Positions 43,401 to 63,295 of a DNA stretch of 64,000 bases are shown here, piece by piece. The first letter of the stretch is position 1; each line of letters starts with the position of its first letter. The translations under genes and the position numbers were made by a program. Origin of the DNA: Hydra vulgaris (lineage: Eukaryota; Cnidaria; Hydrozoa; Anthoathecata; Hydridae); assembly GCF_038396675.1 (NCBI RefSeq), contig NC_088926.1, forward strand, positions 39,389,001-39,453,000, in the 5' to 3' direction. The notes under the pieces were generated by a model. The model worked only from the letters and a program-made list of their open reading frames with translations. It was not told where the DNA came from and did no database searches.

Positions 43401-44860
43401 TAAAATATTTCTGGAGTAAAATAATTCTGGAATAAAATATTTTATATGTTGAATACCGTCTTCCACCTGTGGCCTTGTCTGGCGCGTATCGCAAAATATC
43501 TTTGACGCAATTTAAAACGTCTTTTCTGTTAAAACTTTTAACCTTCAATGCTGCACCTGAAATATGAAAAAATGACTTAAAAATTAAACGTATCAACTAT
43601 TCAAATAATAACTTTCATAATAATTTGAATAATTATTTCTATAACAACAGTAAAAAAACGGCATTAAAAGCTACTATTTTTAACCAATTCGTATTTTTTA
43701 TTATTATAATATTTAAAAATGGAAATAAAAGTAAAAAGAAAGTAAGTGGAAAAATAAGCATAGTAATAAGATACATAGTAATAAAATTTAGTAGAGTTTC
43801 TAAAAACTGAAGTAATTTATAAAACGTACAGCACACGACTTTGCATATATTAGGACTTTTAAAAGCTTCTTTCTTTGGTCTTGAGTTTTTATTATATTCT
43901 AGGCGACTAGTTCCTCAAAAATTGAACTTGGCGAACACATTGTACGTAGCGACGCTAAAACAAAATATTTATATTATTATTATTTTATTTAAAGAGAAGA
44001 ATTCCGAAGTAGTATTGAACTCCAAGTAAAAAACCGTAATATAAACTATATGTTGGATGATATGGTAAGAACAAGTGTATCAAAGTTATTTTATCTAAGA
44101 AGATTTTTTGCTATAAAGTACACAATATTCACTATACCCAGTGGCCATATGTCGTTCTAAGAGCTTCTTAAGGACACATGCCCACTGGGTAAGGTCTATA
44201 GCTAATATATCATCAACATATTGAGAACCTTTCCATTATGTTCTTCACATCATCTTTAACATCTTTACCCCCAGCAGAAGCGAGAGATAAAACCTGATAA
44301 AATTAGAAAATGGAATAAAATTTAATCACAAGATAAAATATTTTTATATCATTACATTAATAATGTACATTAAAGTTCAAAAAACACTAATAAAATACAA
44401 AAAATTTTCTCCGTGTTATTTTGTATTGTTAGAATCAGACCACCTCTATATAATATAGAAAGGACACCATTTTCTTTAGATTGATTTCGCTAATGAACGA
44501 AAATTAGAACTTGAATAAAATATTTTGAGAAAGTGTCTTAATCAACTCTAAATCCTAATTTTAATCTATTCAAGTGCTTATTAATTAATATATCTATCAA
44601 AACCCAAATTTTTAATCAAAATTAATTTAGCTTGAAATTCTGCATAAAAAAATCATAATTTTAATATTATTAAAAGTTGTTCCATTACTATTTTTAAAAA
44701 AATGTTAAAAAAAATAAACTAGTTTTAATAAGCAAATAATTCATCACAAAACCACGACGTTATTCAAAAACACAATAAACAAACGAATTTAAATTGAACA
44801 AAAATACCTGACTCAGTTAACGGAAACCCTTTAACTGGCAATGTAGCTGCATCTTTTTTA
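43372..44860 (-). CDS. Leftward exons of an unrecognised host gene
   Basis: Exon 44808-44860 lies between ..TATAG and GTATTT and reads KDAATLPVKGFPLTES. Splicing to 43556 (after ATATTTCAG) continues as AALKVKSFNRKDVLNCVKD and ILRYAPDKATGGRRYSTY, either to a donor at 43467 (CACAG|GTGGAA) or to a stop at 43372. An alternative open exon at 44229-44293 (after TTTTATCAG) reads VLSLASAGGKDVKDDVKNIM. It is in a phase that does not join the upstream exon, so it may be a terminal exon of another isoform. The charged helical segments and the 'FPL..' motif recall DUF4806-type proteins, weakly. Splice sites are intact. Confidence 0.4.
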
Positions 44861-44869
44861 CTATATTGA

Positions 44870-47200
44870 CTTTTAGTAAAATGTTCTTCCTAAATGATTT
44901 TTTCTATCAATTAATTAATGAATTTTTGTAACATTATTATACCGTGAATTATATTATATATATATATATATATAAAAAATAGAAAAGTAGAACATAATAA
45001 TATACCATACACAGTCTCCGTTTGGCGAGCGCTTTCGCGCTCTTGCAGTTTTGCGCTCGCCCACACGCCAGCTAATCCTTTGGTCAGCGCTTTTTTTTAT
45101 CGCTCGCCAATAATTTGAACTTATGAACTACCAGAGGTCTCTTGAAAATCAACCTGAGAAAAAAATCAAAAGTAAAATAATAATAAATAAAGCAGTATGC
45201 TTTAACTGAAAATATTCTCTTGTAAAATAAATATTTATTAATTATTGTTTGCAGTTTGGATGATAGCTGACAATGAACCGTATCTCTTCATCATTGATTT
45301 TATTCAATTTACATAATTTCGAATAAAAATTATTATTATTAAATTTATAAAAATTATTATTATTAAAAGTAATACGAAAAAAAAATATAGAACATTACAT
45401 AACCTAACAAAAAATAAAAGTTATATAACAGTGAAACTTTACAAAATTAATAACTTTTAAAAGATCATTACTTGTTTTTCAGTTTCATTGCTGGTTAAAA
45501 ACACTCTTTTTAAATTTTTTAACTACAAAAATAAAGTAATGATATATTCATCTATATATTCATCATCGTCAATCATAATTATTTCATGATGATTATCATC
45601 GTCTTTAATTCAAAAATATTTAAATAAAATAGAAAAATAACTTATAGCTAACTATACTTTTTCATTGAAATTTGATGACATTTCATTTTTTTTTCACACT
45701 TGATGTCTAATTCTCAAAATGCAATAACTTTTCTGAATTTAATCCAGGAGAAAAAAGGTATATAAATACAATTTAAAATTCCACTTATGGGTAAAATGAG
45801 CATCGCCATCTTCTGAGTGATTTTATCGTTTTGGTTTAGAAATATTTACTTTTAAAAACTTACTTTAAATTTTTAAGTTGTTTAAAAAAAAAGACATTAT
45901 GGAAAATATCTAATCAAGCGTACAAACTTTCAGAAAAGACTCTATACATTAAATAACTCCCTAATGACTACAAAAAAAATCAAGCTGCCTTCTAATTTCA
46001 AGGGGAAAATAATTTTTAAATTTATAAAAATTAAACAGATCACAAATTTGCATATACCTTGATGAACATATATTCGCGTTGGTGGAGTAGGAAACTTTTC
46101 AAAATTTTGACTGTTTTCTACAAATTATAGCCAAATACTATTTTTAGCAAATTAATTTGTTTTAACCCAATTTTTTAAAATAATTAATTAACACAAAATA
46201 TATAATATAGAGTTAATTTTTTTGCTAAGCAAAAATTATATTGGATAATTACAAATTTATTTCCTTATTGTTTTATTTTATTGATTCTCTAAAACATTAT
46301 AATGTATTTCATAGCAATTATTACTTGTTTTTTTAAACAGTAAGGAACATATGAGTTTTGCTATGAATTATGCAGACTTGGGTATTGCATAATTCATAGC
46401 AAAACTCATATGTTCCTAAATTAAAATTTAAAAGCATAAAGAAAATGTTTTGCAAATTTAGTAGTTGACATTTTATGCTTAAAACTGCTTAACAAAAACC
46501 TTAACTTCAAGTAGTGGAAATTTTTTCCATCAGTGATCAGGCTCCCTTTGTCCATAAAACGCATGTTTCACTTGCAGGCAATTGTAAGGTGGCCGAAAAA
46601 CATGGCTTCCAGTAACTACCCAATACAATGGGATAACACCTGAGGTATCTTCATCTTTATTCCAAATAGCCCAACAAAATGGCTCTTCCAACATTTTATT
46701 CATGTTTATGATATGCTAGCTACTACAACAAGGATCTCATGCGTCATATTATGTAAATTTTTATGAATTATAAAAAATTATTTCATTATTTTTGACTACT
46801 TTTAAATTATTTAAAAACAATATTTATTATATACATTTTTTAAATAGTCATTAATAATACATTTTAAATCCTTAAGAATAGTCAATAGTTGACCAATAAT
46901 TGAACTCATCCATTTAAATGCCAATAAAATGGGATTATGGAAACCCGTCCAAATCACACAAGTCTGGAGATATAAACGTTAAACTTATCAATCCAAAAAT
47001 TTATTATCACATTGAAACGACAAGTTTAAATAAAATAATAGGAAATCAACAAGTTAATAAATTTTGCAATGGAAAAAATAACTTTAATTAAAAAATAATA
47101 ATATAATATTTCATGATTTCACTTCAATTAATATAAAATCAGCGTCTTGTTCCAGACAAACTAATTTGTAGCAAATATCAGATAAAGTTTTTTTCTTTTC
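44870..47200. other. AT-rich DNA with few signals
   Basis: No long ORF. A GC-rich island at 45007-45115 contains repeated GCGAGCGC/GCGCTCGC units (three or more, both orientations). A possible leftward exon at ~45120-45153 follows a CTCAG. A perfect 32-bp hairpin is at 46343-46417. Confidence 0.5.
46343..46417. repeat. Perfect 32-bp hairpin
   Basis: Arms 46343-46374 and 46386-46417 are perfect reverse complements, with an 11-base loop. Confidence 0.95.
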
Positions 47201-47206
47201 ATTTTA

Positions 47207-47698
47207 TTGAACTTAGAAATTTTGTATACTCCAAAATCTGATGAGTTACAAGGGATGGTAAAAAGGTTATCAATGGCACGAAAAGGAATAACATTGCAAT
47301 CAAATTATGATCCTGAAACTATTTTAATAATACGAACAATTTCAAGTGATTTTAAAATGAACAATCCATCACTATCAGTTGGTACAATTTTATCTGAGAT
47401 TGAAATAGTGACATAACAAACATTGCGACTTTCTAACTCACTCAGGCGTTTTGCTAATTGGATGAGAGGTTTATTTGCACTTTTTAAAAATTTTTTAACA
47501 ATTGGAATTTCTCAAAAGGAAAACTTGAAAGTTCATGAAGGCTACAGTTATGATACAAAACATCTTCATGTAAATGAAGTAAAGCATGATTGTTATAAGA
47601 ATAAAATTGTGGCCCATAAAGCCCTTGAAGATTTGATACAAAAAAAGCCATTAATTTTTTGCATAATCCAAGTAATGTTGTCGTTTAAAAACATTTGA
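47207..47698 (+). pseudogene. Two broken ORFs of an unrecognised, possibly transposon-borne protein
   Basis: 47207-47416 encodes LYTPKSDELQGMVKRLSMAR and on to a TAA. 47423-47698 in another frame continues with LRRFANWMRGLFALFKNF, then DTKHLHVNEVKHDCYK and KPLIFCIIQ. The two look like one protein disrupted by a frameshift. I do not recognise a domain. It lies tail to tail with the decayed transposase-like gene to its right. Confidence 0.4.
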
Positions 47699-47699
47699 G

Positions 47700-49055
47700 T
47701 TGCTCATTAAGGTTACTACAACGCTTTAACACAAGAAGTTCTGGTATACCTCTTTTGACAAAATTATTGGTCCAATGTGCAACAAAAACTGTCGAAACTC
47801 AGTTGCTTTAAGAACTCTTAAGTTTATCAAGTGAACGTGGTTGTCGAGCGAACTCACTGGGCATTTTGCAATGATAAAAAGTCAATTTATTGGACATTTG
47901 CTTTTTTTGCTACCATGATAGGCGACAAATACGTGGGCCTTCAAATCAATATTTTATGAGCCGCTTTATAACACCAAGACAAACACAATGCATATAGTCA
48001 ATAACAAACTCCATTACACACAATATTTCATAATCTACTAAAGGAGTCCTTCCTAATTGATGAGGCTCACAGCAAACATTATTTGTTCCTAATGAATGCT
48101 TTAAATAAATATATTCTTTAAATTGTTCATCACATCGCATTTTACAATCAACTTCAGTAAAAACAACCCTTCCATCATATTCTCTTTCAACTCAACATCG
48201 CTCACATGAATGATACCCTCCGTGACCTTTAATATTCTTTAAAAAAGAACGTGCAGGCGCATTACAAACAAATGCCTTAATTGAAACAGGTAGAACTTTT
48301 CCATTATGTTTAATCCCACTAATTTTAAGCAATCAAAACTCAGTTAAAAATTCATTCAAATAATCAAATAAATTATTTGGTTTCTTTTTACCACAAATTA
48401 GACATACAATAAATGGCTGTAACTCTAAAAACTTTCCTAAAGTTGGCCAAAATTGTGTGCTGGTACTTTTACATAAAGGCAATCTATCAACATTTATTAG
48501 CATCTCAATTCTTTCAACAATTTTTTGAGAATCCTTTAAAATTTGTTTTATTCTTTTTTTAATGCCAAAGTAAATATATTTTCCACCACACAGCTCTTTT
48601 ATATTTATATATTTAGAGGTTTTAAGAAGTGTTTTACAGTCTTTTGGGAGAGAAGATATACCATTTATATTCAAAAAACTTAATAGTTCCTTCACAGCCT
48701 TTCTTGCACATCTATTGCGTGTAGCCCATGCTTATAGATCGCAGGCTAGCACATCAGATTTATTAACAAGTAAAGATAATGTTATTTGACATGATTCGTT
48801 GCCTGATAGAGCATTACCAAGCAATGCAACGTCTCTATTTGCAGATTGGTAAATTGAAACTGAATCTGATGCATAGTCAATGTTACCATCATAACCATTG
48901 TCTATAAGATTCAACTCGTTGTTTTCATTTTCAACGTTACCATTAACACTGATTTCTGTTAAAAAGCTAACTGTGTCGTCAATATCGAGTTTTTTCAACA
49001 GCGACTTATTAATATCTTTGTTTTTATTTCTCCAACGTTTTAAATAAGAGTTCAT
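47700..49055 (-). pseudogene. Decayed transposase-like gene (same broad family as 26923-29169)
   Basis: Reading leftward from ATG 49055 the first part is MNSYLKRWRNKNKDINK and an acidic Asn-rich region. After a stop it resumes with LINVDRLPLCKSTSTQFWPT and PFIVCLICGKKKPNN (48333-48695). It then gives KAFVCNAPARSFLKNIKGHG and a CERC finger (48180-48300). YEILCVMEFVIDYMHCVCLG follows at about 48020, then VLKATEFRQFLLHIGPIIL. This order is that of a transposase-like family abundant in cnidarians and probably related to CACTA/Plavaka-type elements. At least four stops or frameshifts break it. Confidence 0.65.
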
Positions 49056-49640
49056 TTTTTAGTACAGGTCGGTAGACTTTAAAAACTACAAAAAAAAGTG
49101 GTGTCCTATAACTGAGTATGGGAAACTTCTAAAGTGCTAAAACTTTCTATACTTAAAAACTACTTAATATGAATGTCTTCCCTAGCCTTTTTATTTAATC
49201 CATGGTTCTTAGTAAAGTTTTATGATTTAAAGAAAAATCACCTTTTTTGTTTGACTTACCCCTTTAATACCGCAATCAGGTTTTTTGCTTATAATTTTAG
49301 AGCCGTTAATCAGATTCAATCAAAATTTTGTCAACATTTGTTTTCGGGCCATAGTATTGGTACACACATTATTGTAAACTTATTATTGAAAAAAAAGACA
49401 TAAACAACCCCAAAAATTCCTTAAAAACTACAAAATAAATCCTTACAAATTACAACTTCTATGGTAAATTCTAATAAATATAATTAGAGGGATTACTATT
49501 AATTAAAATTTGTAGTAAGTTTAACACATAAGGCACTCTAACTATAAGGCATTATATTTTTATTTAATAGGAGTATTACTAATGTTTGTTTATGCACACA
49601 ATTGTTTTATACTATACGTATTTTATAGATAAAAATATTA
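49056..49640. other. AT-rich spacer, possible transposon end
   Basis: ACTACAAAAAAAAGTGGTGTCC at ~49086 and CTTAAAAACTACAAAATAAA at ~49420 are weakly similar. A 76-codon rightward ORF has no domain. Confidence 0.4.
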
Positions 49641-49652
49641 GTAATTTTGTAA

Positions 49653-51325
49653 ATGGGGAAACCAAAATTTATTATAAAAGTGAGAAAAGAACCTTTTGTT
49701 GTTGGAAAACCAAATTTAAAGGCAGAGGAAAAAGTCCAGATGATAAAAATAAATATGAAAGAACTTCAGATTCAACAAGCTGTGTCTTGGTGCAGAGAGA
49801 ACAAAAAAAGAGGCTATGCTGCTTTGCAAATTGGTATGCTTTCTTTTATCAAAGATTGAGGAACAGTTGATCGGAGAGTAAATGGAAAAACTGCCAACAT
49901 AAAAAAGCAACACCTGAGAATTTCGAAATCAAAAGAAGAGCACTCGATTGTAGATTTCATAAAAAATAAAAACAGTAGTCATCAAGGAATATCAAGGAAA
50001 AAAGCCACTAATCTAAATATTTATGTTTTAAAAACAATTACAATACTAAGAATCTTGCGGGCGCAATTTCGCTAAACTATATGATAATGCAAAACATGTT
50101 GTGAAGACAGGAAAGTAAGTAGAGTGAAAGTAAGTATATTATAAAGAAAGTTTTTTATGTAATATATTACACTAATTATTTGTTTTTTAACACTATTCAA
50201 TATAATTCCAACATAACTATATTATAAACACAAATTTTAAATTTATTATCGGCTCGGTCAGTCGTTTTGGCAGAGATGGGAAGCAGAGCACCATGACTTA
50301 GTTCTAAATTGACAAGGAAATGTACCAATTAACAGGGCATTGAACTGAGCAAGGGGTATGGCAGAGTCATATTTAGGTAAGAAAATAATTAATAATATTG
50401 TATCTTTTTGTACTTTATTTGCTGATATGCTCCATAATTAAAACAATGATACATTAATGTCTTATATTAGTCCTAGGCTGCAGTGCACTAGCAAAAACAT
50501 TTTGAATCTACCTTTTAAATTCGTTGGCTGAAGAACTTATTAAGTGTGAGATTTTCACAAAATCAAAACAACTTCAACCTGGTGTGCGGAAGGGTGATAT
50601 TGATACATGGAGAATTTTTAAGTTTGGCAAAACACCATGAATGTTTTTATCACCATGGTGATGTTAAGTATAGGTTTAATCATAAGTAATATATTTATAT
50701 TTTACATTTCAGGTGAAATTATTATTTCACAAGTTATTTTAACCGGTAAAGGTATCACTAGTTATATGGCCCTAAAAACAGCCATCAAAAATATTAAAAA
50801 CTTAATTATACCATCTACTTAAAAAAGAAACCAGGATTTTATTGGACCTACACAAAAAGTTTGATATATATTTGTCAGAAGAGAATTTACAAAGACCTGT
50901 TGTAATATTAGCACATGGACACAGTTCAAGATTTGACTACAATGTTTCACATTTCCTCCATGAAAAAAAAATTAACTTGTATATAAGTCCTCCTGATACA
51001 ACTGGGGTTACTCAACTGTTGGATAAAAGTCCTAATCAGAACATGCATCGTGAATATGATAAAAAAAGAGATGAACTTTATACAACTTTCCAAACAATAA
51101 ACCAAGAAGGCTCCATGACAATTTTAGGAGGAATGTGGGATAAATGGGCTTCAAGTGATGCCATAATTAATGCTGCAAAGAGAGTTGGCATATCTAAAGA
51201 AGGTTTAAATGTAAGTAATATGCAGCAAAATAAATTTCAACAGGCTGCTAACTGTATGGCTCAAAATCAAGAGCAAGAGCCTTCTAGCAGTCTTGTTCCA
51301 AGTACACCAAAGAAAATATGCAAAC
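49653..51325 (+). pseudogene. Pogo-like transposase gene, 5' part
   Basis: 49653-49859 encodes a Psq-like helix-turn-helix region (LKAEEKVQMIKINMKELQIQ, VSWCRENKKRGYAALQIG). Broken reading continues (VNGKTANIKKQHLRI, HSIVDFIKNKNSSHQGISRK). 50842-51325 contains the DDE_1 C-terminal half with RPVVILAHGHSSRFDYNVSH, YISPPDTTGVTQLLDKSPNQ and MWDKWASSDAIINAAKRVGI. In related proteins the first motif reads with Asp where His stands here, so a catalytic residue is probably lost. The coding sequence is cut at 51326 by an inverted-repeat end; the C-terminus is found 11.3 kb away. Confidence 0.75.
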
Positions 51326-51566
51326 CCCAGACGGCACATCTGGTTTTAATCTCGGAATTAAAAATTGTATAAACACGTGTTTGTTACGATCCAGGCGTAA
51401 ACCAGAAACACGTGGATTTCACGGGAAGTTTAACTGGAGTTTTACACGTGTTTTCTAAGGTTTCAAACACGATTTTTTTATGTTTTAAATACGTGTTTTT
51501 GAGGTTTTAAACTCGTGTTTTATGAGGTTTTAAATTCGTGTTTTCTATAGTTTAAAACGGACTTAT

Positions 51567-51655
51567 GGCATTAAATAAAGTTTCCAAACGGAAACTTTAT
51601 TTAATGCCTTAAGTTAGTTCAGGCATAAGTTTTCCAAACTTATGCCTGAACTAAC
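51567..51655. repeat. Two adjacent perfect hairpins
   Basis: Arms 51567-51585 and 51590-51608 (19 bp, 4-base loop) are followed by arms 51613-51632 and 51636-51655 (20 bp, 3-base loop). Both are perfect. The loops share TCCAAAC-like sequence. Confidence 0.95.
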
Positions 51656-51659
51656 AGCT

Positions 51660-53308
51660 GTTCAGCACGGTTTAATGATAAACCAAAAATATGTAGGTTT
51701 TGTTAGAAACGTTTATAGCTTTAAACATGTAAACCTTTTTTTATAAATACTACATTATATTTACGACAATTTTGTTGTTTTATTTTTGTTTTTTAAGGTA
51801 AATTATTTTACAATAATACTACGAAGAAAAAATAAACAAAGAAATAAAAAACCAAATCATTAAAAATATGCTAATAAAAGACGCTTGGCACATGGTTACC
51901 ATACATAATATTTAATTTCAATTGATCGCCTCTTCCGTCATTATAAAATTTAAAATCGTATAACAATACGCTTTCGCATTTTTACAAACAATTCCAGTAG
52001 AATCGAATGTTCTTTTTAATTTTTCTTAAAAGTCGGGTCTCGAACTTTACTAATTCCTCGATTGAGGTAACCTGTTCAAATTTAGTTTCATTCAAATCTT
52101 TATCTAAAAACTATTGCAGTAGCCCATATTTCTTTTTATGTAATGGTGTGACACTATCATTTTACGCTAAAACATGGCATCATCCATGGGAGAGGTTTTG
52201 TTTGTCTGATTTTTTGGTCGATCTGTATTGGTAATGGTTTTTGATGATTCGCCTTAATCTATTAAAAAAAACAAGTTTTATAATAAATAACAAAATAAAT
52301 GATTGTCTTAGTCTATTGTTTTGTATTGTACCTAAATAAATGCACTATAAAAAATGCTGTTTGAAAAAAACAGAGTGATTCGATGGAAGAGTAAAATTGC
52401 TTTTTTCCTTATTAATCACGCTTGTTTGTGTCTGTACATTTAAACGGAATCGACCCTTCATTCTTCTTTTCAAATTGTTTTTTAGAGCCACCTACTTCAA
52501 CCTAAATAAGAGACGCCCTTTAAGAATTTATGAAACCCATTATGAAACATAATTCATCAAATATACTATTGTACTTTTTAAATATTATAAACTTTTAAAT
52601 TAAATGCAAATAAGTTATTACTTTGGAAAGACCCAGAAGCCCGAGTATTCACAAGTATTTTCATTAGTATTTGTACCAGGATGTAAATCCTCTCTTTATT
52701 GATTTTTGCTTATAAATATAGAAATCTTTAAAGGTTGATTCGAAACCATCTCATTTAGGTTTTGTTGCTTGTTAAAGTGCAAATATCCTGTTTTAAGATA
52801 AATTAGACTAATATACACTCAAATATAGGTAATAAATATAAATATAAGTTATACATAATATTTAAAGAAACCAAATGCACATATGCCCCCTGTTCATTAA
52901 TAGTCACCTACCTTAATCAACATTAATATTATTATCTTCATTAAGTTTCTGAAGTCTTCTATAAATATATTATCTTCATCTAGATTATGTGATAACGGTA
53001 AAACTCCTAAAAGATAAAATTTGCAAAAACAAAATTTACCAGAAATATTAGTGTCATTTTAAATTTTTTGAAGTTAAAGATAAATAACTAGAGTTTCAAT
53101 ACAAGTATTTTCATTAACAGTTGTACCACCATTATTATTTTTTCTCATTCTCATTTTTGTTGAACATGTGACAACCTTAGTAGTTGACTTTTATTAGAAT
53201 TAGTAAGATTACTTTAGTAGAATATAAGTAAGTAGAAGACTTATAGTAGAATCTTTTCAATTTATGTTTTGTTGCTTATCAAAAACTACATTTTCTGGTT
53301 TAAAAATG

Positions 53309-53309
<1 letters not shown>
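51660..53309. other. AT-rich DNA with a few exon-like signals on the minus strand
   Basis: No long ORF. On the minus strand a 68-nt open segment at 52914-52981 sits between ATCTAG and GTAGGT and could be an exon. It contains a small internal repeat (TTAATGAAGATAAT). Weakly similar sequence with a GTAAGG donor lies near 53445. Confidence 0.35.

Positions 53310-53352
<43 letters not shown>
53310..53352. repeat. (TA)n microsatellite
   Basis: About 43 bp of pure TA. Confidence 0.95.
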
Positions 53353-53361
<9 letters not shown>

Positions 53362-53989
53362 AACAAAACAAAAAAAGTTCAATATGCATATGTGCTAATG
53401 CATATCACTAGCCATAGTCTGCTTGATAATAGACCCTTACCTTTATCAGCAAAAAAAATATCATTTCTGCAATCAAATAGACTATGCAAGAAATTTTCTT
53501 GCTGGCTTCGGTTCATGCCATATTTTTTATACTGCTGACTCATTTTTGTATCTTCTCAAACAATTAAAAATTAATTTAACATTTACATAACAATTTTCAA
53601 ATATAAACAATTGATTTACAGATAAATAAAGTTACTTACGGACAGTATTTTGCAACAAAGTATTACTAGATTTTGCTGTCAATATTGGTAGAGAAAGTTT
53701 ATTCGATGAAGCATAGGTAGTATATTGGTGCAGCCTCGCAGCTCAAAGACAAATTTAAAAATTCAGGAAATAAATTTCCAGCTAAGGCTGATCGATATTT
53801 TTTCATATATTCTTTCTGCTATGCTGAACTTGTTCTTTTCATTTTTGTTAAATAATTAATATTAATAGGATATCCTATAGCATTTAGTACACACACATTT
53901 ATATAGGAACAGCACTAGTATTTGTCAAACATATAACAATAATAACAATACTAATAGTAATAACAATAATACTGTTAACACAAAAAATG

Positions 53990-55084
<1,095 letters not shown>

Positions 55085-55336
55085 TTATACATACATACAT
55101 AATATTAGGTACATGAGTAAAAAGTTTCAAATTAATTGAATACTATAATGTTATATATCATTAGAAAGAGGATTATTACAGTATTTTAAAGGTGAAAAAA
55201 TTATCAAAATCAAACAATTGGTTCAAAAGTTATGACGGTTTAAGTAGCGATTTTTCTATATATGGATTTGTTGAAGAAACTGTGGTCAAAATAATCTTTT
55301 TCTTCACTTAAATTGTCATAACTTTGCCAATTCTTA

Positions 55337-61065
<5,729 letters not shown>

Positions 61066-62208
61066 CTAAAACAGCGAAAGAAATATTTAAGTTATACATA
61101 AAGGTTTAGATAGTGGCCAAATAATAAATTAAAAATAGTTTAATAAATTTATATAAAAGTAACTTATTTATTAGTTATAAATTATAATCTAAAGGCTTTC
61201 CTTTCTAAATAAAGACAACGTTCAAACTTCAAATTAGATATGATTTATAACTAATTTGATTCATATATAAATTATATTATGAATATGATACGAAATACTA
61301 TGTGGAACCTTGATTTTCTTTCTCCATTTTGTTTCTAAATGAAATATAAAATTTAATTCTTATTTTATTATTTACTAAAAATCCTTTTAATAAAACAATT
61401 TTGTTTAAATTTACATATTTTTAAATCATATTTTCACTATAAAGTATCTAGGTTTATAATATCAATTTATGAAATAAGTTAAATATTGCTAATAATATTA
61501 TTAATATGAATGTTATATATATAAAAATAAATATATATACAAGTAATCAATGGACCCCTCTGTCTCTCGCGCTAACTACAGGGAAAATGTGAATTAGGTA
61601 ACAAAAGTGCAGCAAGAAATAAGGTGACTGCTACATAATATTTTTCAACGAAATTTGGCAGGTGCATAGATAAATAAATAACTTAAAAATAAAAATTGAA
61701 TAGATAAAATATAGACTATATCCTGGACATTAATTTCACCACAGAAGTACAACTAAAACTTTGACATCAATAAACTCGGTAATATATCAATTGAGTATAA
61801 TTAAAACCAAATTAATAATAAGCTTCAACTATTATTCTTTCTAAAAATACTCTATGTTGATAACGAATACTAAAAAGTTATTTCAGAAAGCCTTCCTCAA
61901 GCACGCTAACTTTGAAGAGACTGCGAAAATCGTGGCACAAAATTTTAGCACAAAATTCGGTTCCGTAAAACGCAATTGTCACGTACCTAATAATATATAG
62001 ACTTATACATACACACATATATACATATGAATACATAAATAAACACATACATATTTTATATATGTATTATACATACATATATAAAATATACATTGTATTA
62101 ATTATATAGATACACAAGTGTGTATGTATATAGATACACGTGTGTATATATATGCGTATATATATATATATATATACACATATATATACACACGTGTATA
62201 TTTATATA

Positions 62209-62295
<87 letters not shown>

Positions 62296-62650
62296 GCTAA
62301 TACTTAACAAAAACTGAATTTTATTTTACATATAAATTTCCTCGACAAACGTTTTCCCGAATGTTCTCGTTACACACTCTAAAACCTTCCGAATAATAAA
62401 AATGAAATAAATTTGAAAAATCGCTTGCTTTTAGTAATGGTTTCACATTCGTTGCGTAAACTTTTGATATTTTAATACTCCATTATTGTAACTGAAAAAC
62501 CATCACTAAAAACTTAATATCCAAACTGGTTTTTTGGTAGAATACTGTAGTTAATTTCACGGAATCAAAACCCTATTCTTGACACGTGTTATTCTTAGTG
62601 TTTTCGGGAGTTTTAAACACGCAACAGAAACCACGCGTAACTTTTAAACG
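61066..62650. other. AT-rich DNA upstream of the micro-exon gene
   Basis: No ORF. Sequence on the minus strand should hold the promoter and 5' non-coding exon(s), since the ATG exon has an acceptor (CTGTTTTAG at 61074-61066). A (TA)n/(CA)n tract covers 62105-62291 and a CACGTG-rich end of the 11.3-kb segment covers 62580-62640. Confidence 0.4.
62156..62291. repeat. (TA)n and mixed TA/CA microsatellite
   Basis: ORFs of Tyr/Ile repeats in several frames across it are artefacts of the dinucleotide repeat. Confidence 0.95.
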
Positions 62651-62759
62651 AGTTGTGCCGTCTGGGACTTTCATCAGCAAATGTTTTTTTTAACACCAGT
62701 TACTCCACATTCATTTCCAGAATTAGCAAAAACAAATTATTGATATGGATCAGCTAATT

Positions 62760-63246
62760 ATTAGAAATTTATGTTCGAGCAGTCACAGATGATTATAAAA
62801 GAAAGTTATGAAAAACAGGTTTGCTTACAGTAAACATAAAAACGAAAAATATACGTGTCACCAATATACATGGGTCAATGGAAGCCGTAATTGAAAACAT
62901 AATTGAACAGGTCGAGTTGATTGAAATTGGAAAAAGGAAAAGAAAGCATCAAATGGAGAAAAAAAAGCAAGAAAAAAATAAAGAAAAAGAACTATTTTAT
63001 AAATGTAAATTAAAATGTGTTTGCAATGGTATTTGTGCAGTCAATGGTTTTAAAGAGTGCCCCGTCTGCCACGAAATAAAGAAATCAGTATGCAGCAAAA
63101 TTTCTAGTCGAGTTAATGGAATAAAGCCAATAATGATTAAACTAGCCGCATCAACCGAAACAAATGCCGAATATAAAGGCAATTTGAAAAACGTGGAAAG
63201 TGATAACAATAATTACGGAAATGTTTTACATTGCTTTGAAATGTAA
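62760..63246 (+). pseudogene. Pogo-like transposase gene, 3' part
   Basis: The ORF encodes NIRVTNIHGSMEAVIENI, a Lys/Glu-rich coiled coil and a Cys-rich C-terminus with KCKLKCVCNGICAVNGFKEC then CHEIKKSVCSKI. That is the Cys-rich tail I know from pogo-like proteins of cnidarians whose DDE half matches 50842-51325. Together with that half it indicates one gene split by the 11.3-kb insertion. The stop is at 63244-63246. The first ~100 bp after 62666 are in other frames with a stop, so the copy was decaying as well. Confidence 0.6.
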
Positions 63247-63295
63247 GTTATTGATTCTGAAAAAAATTTTGGTTTTGTATCTTAATAGTTGTACA

